Source: Acidimicrobiia bacterium
GTDB lineage: Bacteria > Actinomycetota > Acidimicrobiia > Acidimicrobiales > Ilumatobacteraceae
Reading direction: 5' to 3'
DNA: 6,738 nt
Assembly: GCA_009927565.1 (NCBI GenBank)
Contig: RFMT01000028.1
Location: 1 to 6,738 of the forward strand
Below are positions 1 through 5,441 of this stretch, piece by piece; within the stretch, counting starts at the first letter, position 1; the number at the start of each line of letters is the position of its first letter. The notes beneath the pieces are model-generated. The model made no database searches. It saw only the letters and a program-made list of their open reading frames with translations, and had not been told where the DNA came from. A program made the position numbers and the translations under genes.

Positions 1-1032
1 CGACTTGCTAAATCGTTCGCCGGGCTCGACTTTATGGTCAGCGTCGACATGTATCTAAATGAGACCTCGAAATTTGCTGATGTAATTTTGCCACCACCGT
101 CACAATTGCAACGCAGTCACTATGACTTGGCACTTCTAACTTTCGCCGTGCGCAACGTTGCGAATTACAGCGAGCCGGTTTTGCCACTTGGGTCGAATGA
201 TTTAGATGAGTGGCAAATTTTGGCCAAACTTTCTGCAGTCGTCTCAGGCCTCGGTGCTGAAACTGACGTGAGCGTGATTGATGATCTTGCAATCGCTGGT
301 ATCGTGCAAAACGCGGTTCAAGATTCATCGTCAAATGTCTACGGCAGAGACGTACGGCAGCTTGTCGACGAACTCTCGCAATCTGGGCGAAGGGGACCAG
401 ATCGAATACTTGATTTTCTTCTACGCTCAGGCCCATTTGGTGACGGCTTCGGTGCTGCACCAGATGGTTTGACACTGGACAAATTGATCGCAGCACCACA
501 CGGCATCGACTTTGGTGCACTCGAGCCACGATTGCCCGAAGTATTGCGAACACCTTCAGGAAAGGTTGAACTTGCCCCACCACAGTTAATCGAAGATCTG
601 TCGCGTCTTTGTGACTTACTTTCAGTGCAATTCGATGATTCGAAGTTGACACTTGTTGGTCGACGTCACTTGCGCTCAAATAATTCGTGGATGCACAACA
701 TTGAGGTACTTGTCAAAGGCAAAGACCGTTGTACATTGCAGATTCATCCAGATGATGCTGTACGGCTCGGCGTTGTTGGCGAATCAAAAGTTCGTGTGAC
801 GAGTCGAGTAGGCAGTGTTGATGCGCCAATAGAAATTACCGATTCAATTCGAGTCGGTGTCGTAAGTTTGCCTCACGGTTGGGGGCACTCAATGCCCGGA
901 ACTAACACACATGTAGCCGCGTCGCGTGCCGGCGTGAATTCGAATATCTTGACCGACGAAAAAGAGATTGATCCGCTTTCTGGAAATAGCGCTTTAAACG
1001 GAATTCCGGTTTCGGTTACGCGAATTTCATAA
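1..1032 (+). CDS. Molybdopterin oxidoreductase, C-terminal part (5' end outside window)
   Basis: This is the C-terminal 343 residues of a molybdenum/bis-molybdopterin oxidoreductase of the formate dehydrogenase/nitrate reductase (DMSO reductase) superfamily. The frame is open from the first base, so the first ATG (34) is internal and not the start. Just after it, a segment running from VSVDMYLNET to ADVILPPPS is the family block that ends the large cofactor-binding domain. From about residue 215 onward lies the molybdopterin-dinucleotide-binding domain. It contains LVGRRHLRSNNSWMHN (about 218-233), an IHPDDA block, the SLPHGWGH motif (about 289-296) and an ending with VNSNILTDE and DPLSGN. 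The substrate cannot be told: the 4Fe-4S cysteines and the Mo ligand lie in the missing N-terminal part. The SNNSWMHN and PHGWGH form is common in actinobacterial proteins annotated simply as molybdopterin-dependent oxidoreductases (from memory). The gene ends at TAA, 370 bases before nrdJ, and is probably transcribed separately from it. Confidence 0.9.
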   Translation, partial: RLAKSFAGLDFMVSVDMYLNETSKFADVILPPPSQLQRSHYDLALLTFAVRNVANYSEPVLPLGSNDLDEWQILAKLSAVVSGLGAETDVSVIDDLAIAGIVQNAVQDSSSNVYGRDVRQLVDELSQSGRRGPDRILDFLLRSGPFGDGFGAAPDGLTLDKLIAAPHGIDFGALEPRLPEVLRTPSGKVELAPPQLIEDLSRLCDLLSVQFDDSKLTLVGRRHLRSNNSWMHNIEVLVKGKDRCTLQIHPDDAVRLGVVGESKVRVTSRVGSVDAPIEITDSIRVGVVSLPHGWGHSMPGTNTHVAASRAGVNSNILTDEKEIDPLSGNSALNGIPVSVTRIS

Positions 1033-1040
1033 TCACACGG

Positions 1041-1103
1041 TTGCGCACAGGCAATCCACAGAAGAATCCTGTAATTCACATGGCTGTCCACTTCCAATCC
1101 ACA
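1041..1103 (+). promoter_or_regulatory. Cluster of DnaA-box-like 9-mers upstream of nrdJ
   Basis: Five 9-mers ending in CACA or CCACT lie in direct orientation: TTGCGCACA (1041-1049), CAATCCACA (1052-1060), TAATTCACA (1072-1080), CTGTCCACT (1084-1092) and CAATCCACA (1095-1103). Their start-to-start distances are 11, 20, 12 and 11 bases, so all lie close to one face of the helix. The 10-mer CAATCCACAG occurs twice exactly. The DnaA consensus is TTWTNCACA; the sites here keep the CACA half but differ in the first two or more bases. DnaA control of ribonucleotide reductase genes is established for E. coli nrdAB; its use here is inference. The cluster sits about 75-135 bases upstream of the predicted nrdJ -35 element. 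Confidence 0.35.
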
Positions 1104-1105
1104 GG

Positions 1106-1129
1106 GTGTCATCCGTATGCTTCGGACAC
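1106..1129 (+). terminator. Weak stem-loop after the molybdopterin oxidoreductase gene
   Basis: GTG (1106-1108) and TCCG (1112-1115) pair with CGGA (1123-1126) and CAC (1127-1129) across a 7-base loop, with TCA bulged on the 5' side. It lies 73 bases after the stop codon of the upstream gene and before the nrdJ promoter, where a terminator would be expected. It has no clear run of T after the stem, so it could equally be a small operator or a chance dyad. Confidence 0.2.
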
Positions 1130-1176
1130 GTGTTTCGAGTGCTTATGAAAGGGCAGAAAATAAGGCTTCTAAATGA

Positions 1177-1205
1177 TTGACAAAGCCAAATAACAGTGCT
1201 GTAAT
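1177..1205 (+). promoter_or_regulatory. nrdJ promoter (sigma70/SigA type, extended -10)
   Basis: A perfect -35 hexamer TTGACA (1177-1182) is followed by a 17-base spacer and a -10 hexamer TGTAAT (1200-1205), which matches TATAAT at five of six positions. A TG dinucleotide (1197-1198) precedes the -10 by one base, the extended -10 arrangement. Transcription should start near 1211-1213, giving nrdJ an untranslated leader of about 190 bases. This is the best promoter match in the window and suits a housekeeping gene. The start site itself is inferred. Confidence 0.7.
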
Positions 1206-1208
1206 CTG

Positions 1209-1224
1209 AACCTACCAGTTGTAG
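1209..1224 (+). promoter_or_regulatory. Possible second, weaker NrdR box at the nrdJ transcription start
   Basis: The dyad CCTAC/GTAGG around a CAGTT loop (1211-1225) overlaps the predicted start of transcription. Aligned with the NrdR box consensus (acaCwAtATaTwGtgt), positions 1209-1224 keep the outer C-w-A and T-w-G-t half-sites but not the central bases. Its centre is 42 bases, about four helical turns, from the better box at 1251-1266. As RNA it would be the first hairpin of the leader, essentially at the 5' end. Confidence 0.25.
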
Positions 1225-1250
1225 GCGTAACTGCAATGGGGGGCAGTTAG

Positions 1251-1266
1251 GCACAACATCTTGTGG
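1251..1266 (+). promoter_or_regulatory. Candidate NrdR box
   Basis: GCACAACATCTTGTGG matches the NrdR box consensus acaCwAtATaTwGtgt at 12 of 16 positions. These include all six strongly conserved ones (C4, A6, A8, T9, T11, G13) and both w positions. NrdR is the zinc-finger/ATP-cone repressor of ribonucleotide reductase genes in most bacteria. It typically binds paired boxes at or near the promoter. This site lies about 40 bases after the predicted transcription start. The same bases form hairpin P3 of the leader, so the palindrome may be read as DNA, as RNA, or both. Confidence 0.4.
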
Positions 1267-1386
1267 TCTCTTTTGAGGCCCAGATGCGGCGACAACCGCA
1301 CCTCGAAGCACTGCGTAAACAACGAAATTTTTAATGAACTAGCCAACAGTTGCCACAAGCAATTGTTGACTCATAACGAATAGAAA

Positions 1387-1393
1387 GAAAAGG
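1387..1393 (+). promoter_or_regulatory. nrdJ ribosome binding site
   Basis: GAAAAGG ends nine bases before the ATG at 1403, within a purine-rich stretch that looks unpaired. It supports this ATG as the start, as does the immediate N-terminal match to actinobacterial NrdJ proteins. Confidence 0.55.
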
Positions 1394-1402
1394 TAAAAGA
1401 AT

Positions 1403-4234
1403 ATGTCACTCGCACCGGAGCGTTTGTCAATCGGAATCCGTCGTCACTTCACAGCGCCTGGAGTTCATCCTTACGACCAAGTGGTCTGGGAGCGTCGTGA
1501 TGCGCAAATTAAAAACTGGAAAGACGGAACCGTTGCGTTCGAACAGCTTGGTGTTGAGTTTCCAGTTTCTTGGTCGTTGAATGCGACGAATATCGTCGCG
1601 CAAAAATATTTCCGTGGTACACCTGGCACGCCAGAGCGCGAAAATTCGATGCGGCAAGTCGTCGACCGAGTCGCTGACACGATCACAAAATGGGGCACTG
1701 AGTGCGGATATTTCATCGACCAAGACGAGGCAGAGTCTTTCTGCAACGAACTTAAATTTATTTTGATTACGCAGCGCGCAGCGTTCAACTCGCCGGTGTG
1801 GTTCAACATCGGCGTCAACGGTGTGCCGCAACAAGCCAGTGCGTGTTTCATCTTGGCCGTTGACGACACGATGGACGCGATCTTGAATTGGTACAAAGAA
1901 GAAGGCACCATCTTCAAGGGTGGTTCGGGTGCTGGCATTAACTTGTCGAACATTCGTAGCAGTGCCGAGCATCTCAAGGGTGGCGGTACTGCATCTGGTC
2001 CAGTCAGTTTCATGCGTGGTGCTGACGCGTCAGCGGGCACAATCAAGTCGGGCGGAAAAACGCGCCGCGCCGCAAAGATGGTCATTCTCAATGCAAGCCA
2101 TCCAGACATCGAAGAATTCATCTGGTGCAAATCGCGCGAGGAGAAAAAAGCGCGTGCATTGCGTGACGCAGGTTTCGATATGGACCTCGACGGTGCAGAT
2201 TCTTTCTCGGTGCAATATCAGAACGCCAACAACTCGGTGCGCGTAACCGACGAGTTCATGCAGGCCGTAAAAGACGACGCCGACTGGAATTTGACTGCGG
2301 TCAAAGATGGTCGCGTTGTGCGCACCATTCGCGCCCGAGATCTGTGGCGTCAAATCGCAACCGCGTCATGGGAGTGTGCAGACCCAGGCTTGCAATTCGA
2401 TACAACGATCAACAAGTGGCACACCGCTCATGCGGCCGGTCGCATCAACGGATCAAACCCATGTAGCGAGTACATGCACATCGACAACTCGGCGTGCAAC
2501 TTGGCATCGATCAACTTGTTGAAGTACTTGAACGATGACGACACGTTCGATGTCGAGTCGTACATGCACACGATCGAAGTTATGTTTACTGCGCAAGAAA
2601 TTCTTGTCGGTAACGCCGATTATCCAACAGAAAAAATCGCCGAGAACAGCCGTTTGTTCCGTCAACTTGGTCTTGGATATGCAAACTTGGGTGCGTTGTT
2701 GATGGCACTTGGCATGCCGTATGACTCAACAGGCGGTCGAGCATGGGCAGCAGCATTGACTTCGTTGATGACGGGCCATGCTTACGCGACTAGCGCCCGC
2801 ACTGCGAGCCGAATGGGGCCGTTCGCCGGTTTCTCGGCCAACGAGCGATACATGCTCAATGTGTTGCGAATGCATCGCGATGCCAACCTAGAGATTGACA
2901 ACATCGACGTTGTTCAGCCAAGTTTGGTTGACGCTGCCGCGGCGGCGTGGGACGCAGCCGTACGTGATGGCGAGGAGTATGGCGTGCGCAACAGCCAAGC
3001 AACAGTGTTGGCACCAACTGGCACGATCGGCCTCATGATGGACTGTGACACAACAGGCATTGAGCCAGATCTGGGTCTGGTCAAGTTTAAAAAACTTGTT
3101 GGTGGTGGCAATATGACGATCGTTAATCAAACGGTGCCACGCGCATTGAACCAACTTGGTTACGAAGCGCCAATTATTGATCGCATCGTTGCCTACATCG
3201 ACGAGAACAAAACGATCGTCGGTTCGCCAGACCTCAAGTCTGAGCATCTGCCGGTTTTTGCCTGCTCAATGGGCGACAACACCATTCACTACGAAGGGCA
3301 CGTGCGCATGATGGGTGCTACACAGCCGTTCTTGTCTGGTGCAATTTCAAAGACCGTCAACATGCCAGAAGAAGCAACTATCGAAGACATCGAAGAGTTG
3401 CACATGTTGTCATGGGAACTCGGCGTCAAAGCAGTTGCCGTATATCGCGACAATTGCAAGGTCGGTCAGCCGTTGTCGACAATGAAGAAAGATGGCGAGC
3501 AAGGTTCATCTACGGGTGGCGATGCATCAGGTGCAGCGACACAAATCATCGAGCGCGTCGTCGAGCGGGTTGTTCACCAACCTGTTCGTGAAAAGCTTCC
3601 GCGATCGCGTCGTGGTCGAACATTCGAATTCAGAGTCGCCGATTGCAAAGGTTTTGCAACCATCGGTGAATACTCGGATGGTCGCCCAGGTGAAGTGTTC
3701 TTGACCGTGTCGAAGCAAGGTTCAACTCTTGCCGGCATCATGGACGCTTTTGCCAAGAGCATCTCGTATGGTCTGCAATATGGCGTGCCAATGCGTGCAT
3801 TCATCGAAGCATTCGTCAACACGAGGTTCGAACCAGCCGGTATGACCGATGACCCAGATATTCGCATGGCGTCATCCATCGTCGACTATCTGTTCCGTCG
3901 ATTGGCCGTTGAATACCTAACCGCTGACGAACGAGCAGAGTTGGGCATTTACACCCGCGAAGAGCGCTTGCAACCAACGTTGCCTGGTGTTGAAGAGTCG
4001 ATCACTCAGACGACACAAGGCACCGATGTTTTCGCAGACCCAAAGACGATTCCGTCGGCAAGCGACCTCGTGGCACAGATTGACGCCGGCACATACTCGG
4101 CGCCACCAAGTCACGGTGCTACAAAAGCAGCCGGCACGGGCATGATCTGTTCGTCGTGTGGTTCTGCAAACATGCAGCGTGCAGGCGCCTGCTATGTCTG
4201 TGGTGACTGCGGTTCTTCAAGCGGCTGTTCATAA
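1403..4234 (+). CDS. nrdJ: Class II (adenosylcobalamin-dependent) ribonucleotide reductase
   Basis: This cytoplasmic enzyme of 943 residues reduces ribonucleotides to deoxyribonucleotides using a thiyl radical made from adenosylcobalamin, so it needs no oxygen. The N-terminus (PGVHPYDQVVWERRD, about 19-33) matches Streptomyces-type NrdJ. Catalytic motifs follow in order: FNSPVWFN (128-135); C148 in SACFI; GGSGAGINLS (173-182); the NPCSE motif (352-356), with thiyl-radical C354 flanked by N352 and E356; and C365, which forms the substrate-reducing pair with C148. LAPTGTIG (536-543) is the phosphate-binding loop. A low-complexity linker (about 690-735, with IIERVVERVV) leads to a TSCPD domain (about 738-840). 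The tail carries C916, C919, C930, C933, C936 and C942, ending CGSSSGCS, the usual redox-active cysteine-rich terminus. Length is normal and no key residue is missing. nrdR, which adjoins nrdJ in Streptomyces, is not next to it here. The long structured leader and NrdR-like box suggest dedicated control. Confidence 0.98.
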   Translation: MSLAPERLSIGIRRHFTAPGVHPYDQVVWERRDAQIKNWKDGTVAFEQLGVEFPVSWSLNATNIVAQKYFRGTPGTPERENSMRQVVDRVADTITKWGTECGYFIDQDEAESFCNELKFILITQRAAFNSPVWFNIGVNGVPQQASACFILAVDDTMDAILNWYKEEGTIFKGGSGAGINLSNIRSSAEHLKGGGTASGPVSFMRGADASAGTIKSGGKTRRAAKMVILNASHPDIEEFIWCKSREEKKARALRDAGFDMDLDGADSFSVQYQNANNSVRVTDEFMQAVKDDADWNLTAVKDGRVVRTIRARDLWRQIATASWECADPGLQFDTTINKWHTAHAAGRINGSNPCSEYMHIDNSACNLASINLLKYLNDDDTFDVESYMHTIEVMFTAQEILVGNADYPTEKIAENSRLFRQLGLGYANLGALLMALGMPYDSTGGRAWAAALTSLMTGHAYATSARTASRMGPFAGFSANERYMLNVLRMHRDANLEIDNIDVVQPSLVDAAAAAWDAAVRDGEEYGVRNSQATVLAPTGTIGLMMDCDTTGIEPDLGLVKFKKLVGGGNMTIVNQTVPRALNQLGYEAPIIDRIVAYIDENKTIVGSPDLKSEHLPVFACSMGDNTIHYEGHVRMMGATQPFLSGAISKTVNMPEEATIEDIEELHMLSWELGVKAVAVYRDNCKVGQPLSTMKKDGEQGSSTGGDASGAATQIIERVVERVVHQPVREKLPRSRRGRTFEFRVADCKGFATIGEYSDGRPGEVFLTVSKQGSTLAGIMDAFAKSISYGLQYGVPMRAFIEAFVNTRFEPAGMTDDPDIRMASSIVDYLFRRLAVEYLTADERAELGIYTREERLQPTLPGVEESITQTTQGTDVFADPKTIPSASDLVAQIDAGTYSAPPSHGATKAAGTGMICSSCGSANMQRAGACYVCGDCGSSSGCS

Positions 4235-4239
4235 ACATT

Positions 4240-4253
4240 CGAGCAATTGCTCG
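4240..4253 (+). terminator. Perfect palindrome after nrdJ (possible weak terminator or operator)
   Basis: CGAGCAATTGCTCG is a perfect 14-bp inverted repeat that starts five bases after the nrdJ stop codon. As RNA it gives a 5-bp GC-rich stem with an AATT loop. No T-run follows, so it is a poor intrinsic terminator. The symmetric form also suits a protein site, about 65-78 bases upstream of the SsuD-like gene. Confidence 0.3.
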
Positions 4254-4305
4254 TAATTGACTTGGCTTTAGCCCGCGAATTCGGGGTGAGCTTTGGTGTT
4301 ATGAC

Positions 4306-4311
4306 TAGATT
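4306..4311 (+). promoter_or_regulatory. -10-like element for leaderless transcription of the SsuD-like gene
   Basis: TAGATT fits the actinobacterial -10 pattern TANNNT and ends six bases before the GTG at 4318, which would put the transcription start on the start codon. No Shine-Dalgarno sequence is visible ahead of the GTG, as expected for a leaderless mRNA. No good -35 is seen. Confidence 0.4.
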
Positions 4312-4317
4312 TAGCGC

Positions 4318-5415
4318 GTGAGCACGAATCGTCCGAGCGTTGAGGTTGCGTGGTTTGCCGCGCTGTGCGACGACGACTACGAGTTCTTGGGTGTTGCTGA
4401 CGAGGAGTTGCAGTCGTCATGGTTGCATTGCAGCGACATCGTTCGTCGCGCTGAGTTAAATGGTTTTGACAATGTGTTGTTGCCGTCTGGTTACAGCCTC
4501 GGTATCGACGCGACTGCATTCTCTGCGGCTATCGCAACGCTAACCAACGACATTAAATTGTTGCTCGCCGTGCGGCTCGGCGAACTGGTCGTGCCGCAAT
4601 TGGCTCGACAGATCGCCACGCTGCAACAGATTGCAAATTCGCGATTGGTGATCAATGCAATTTCGTCTGAACTGCCAGGCGAGCAACTTTCGAGTGAATC
4701 TCGTTACCGACGCACCACAGAATATTTGTTTGCGCTCGGTGAATTGCTCGAAGGGCGCGCCGTAAATTTAGAGGGCGAATTTTTGCAGTTGAATATTGAT
4801 CCACCGCGAATTTCAAGCCATGGCTTGGGTTGTCCGCCAATTTATTTTGGCGGATTATCAGAAGCGGCGCGTGACTGTGCCGCTGCCAGCGCAGATGTTT
4901 ATTTGATGTGGCCCGACACGACGGCAAAAATTGCATCGATTGTGTTAGACCTAACTCAGCGCGCTCAGCGACATGGGCGACCGATGAGTTTTGGCTGGCG
5001 CAGTCATGTAATTGTGCGCGAGACCGAACGCGAGGCCCGAGAAGCGGCACGCCGATTGTTGTCGCGACTTGACCCTGTGACTGGCGATGCAATTCGAGCA
5101 AGATCGCTCGACTCAACTTCAACAGGCGTAAATCGCCAAAGCGAACTGCGAAGTTCGTCTGACGATGAGGGCTACATCGAACAAAATCTATGGACTGGTG
5201 TTGGTCGGGCGCGAAGTGGGGCCGGTATTGCAATTGTCGGCGACCCAGATCAAGTTCTGGCGAAAATAAACGAGTTGATTGATGCGGGTGTTTCAGCCTT
5301 TATTTTGTCGGGTTACCCACACATCAAAGAATGCGACCTCTTTGCCAAATATGTTCTGCCGAAAATCAACCACGGCCCACTCAGCCTTTCTCACACTGCA
5401 GTCACCCTCGACTAA
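4318..5415 (+). CDS. SsuD-family FMN-dependent (LLM class) monooxygenase
   Basis: This 365-residue protein resembles alkanesulfonate monooxygenase SsuD (381 residues in E. coli) over its whole length. SsuD enzymes use reduced FMN from a partner reductase and oxygen to cleave alkanesulfonates to aldehyde and sulfite in the cytoplasm. Visible matches to SsuD are the N-terminal VAWF strand, VLLPSG (53-58), PPIYFGGLSEAA (173-184), WRSHVIVRET (227-236), LWTGVG then RSGAGIAIVG (291-308), and the C-terminal FILSGYPHIKE (328-338). R228, H230, R299 and Y333 align with the SsuD active-site R226, H228, R297 and Y331. The position of SsuD Cys54 (GRSC) is L61 here (GYSL), so the substrate may differ. The GTG start is chosen because an in-frame TAG lies two codons before it and the family's first strand begins at residue 8. 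No ssuABC transporter or ssuE reductase is in the window. The family call is firm; alkanesulfonate as substrate is only a guess. Confidence 0.88.
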   Translation: MSTNRPSVEVAWFAALCDDDYEFLGVADEELQSSWLHCSDIVRRAELNGFDNVLLPSGYSLGIDATAFSAAIATLTNDIKLLLAVRLGELVVPQLARQIATLQQIANSRLVINAISSELPGEQLSSESRYRRTTEYLFALGELLEGRAVNLEGEFLQLNIDPPRISSHGLGCPPIYFGGLSEAARDCAAASADVYLMWPDTTAKIASIVLDLTQRAQRHGRPMSFGWRSHVIVRETEREAREAARRLLSRLDPVTGDAIRARSLDSTSTGVNRQSELRSSSDDEGYIEQNLWTGVGRARSGAGIAIVGDPDQVLAKINELIDAGVSAFILSGYPHIKECDLFAKYVLPKINHGPLSLSHTAVTLD

Positions 5416-5441
5416 CTTCGGGTCACGCAATTTCGAGAAAT

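Larger units (their letters stand above)
1211..1402 (+). ncRNA. Structured 5' leader of nrdJ (candidate cis-regulatory RNA)
   Basis: Between the predicted transcription start and the nrdJ start codon, five stem-loops can be drawn. P1 is CCTAC/GTAGG (1211-1225). P2 is TAACTGC/GCAGTTA (1228-1249), a perfect 7-bp stem with an 8-base loop. P3 is CACAA/TTGTG (1252-1265), with a 4-base loop. P4 pairs TTTGAGG (1272-1278) with CCTCGAA (1301-1307), including one G-U pair, and is topped by TGCGG/CCGCA (1285-1300) across a 6-base bulge. P5 pairs CAACAGTTGC (1344-1353) with GCAATTGTTG (1359-1368), a 10-bp stem with one G-U pair and a CACAA loop, ending 18 bases before the ribosome binding site. P1 to P3 are separated by only two bases each. 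No T-run follows P5, so it does not look like a terminator. I believe an RNA motif named nrdJ has been catalogued upstream of such genes, but I cannot test whether this is an example. No adenosylcobalamin riboswitch box is seen. Folding is by eye only. Confidence 0.4.

Noticed and set aside
34..36. First ATG of the left-hand oxidoreductase as a true gene start
   Set aside because: The frame is open and homologous upstream to the window edge, and the protein lacks the whole N-terminal half of its family, so the ATG is internal.
1041..1103. Replication origin
   Set aside because: The boxes are degenerate, no AT-rich unwinding element is evident, and the flanking genes are not dnaA, dnaN or other origin neighbours.
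1269..1274. TCTTTT pairing with AAAAGA (1395-1400) to hide the nrdJ start
   Set aside because: Six A-U-rich pairs over more than 120 bases are expected by chance next to a purine-rich ribosome binding site.
1344..1368. P5 hairpin as an intrinsic terminator or attenuator
   Set aside because: The 10-bp stem is not followed by a run of T; the next bases are ACTCATAACG.
1211..1402. Adenosylcobalamin riboswitch ahead of nrdJ
   Set aside because: No sequence resembling the conserved B12 box or the GACCTGCC core was found, and a B12-dependent enzyme would not be expected to be shut off by B12.
1471..2130. Long open frame antisense to nrdJ (also several others under nrdJ and the SsuD-like gene)
   Set aside because: No recognisable domain, and the opposite strand encodes a strongly conserved enzyme; these are by-products of its codon use.
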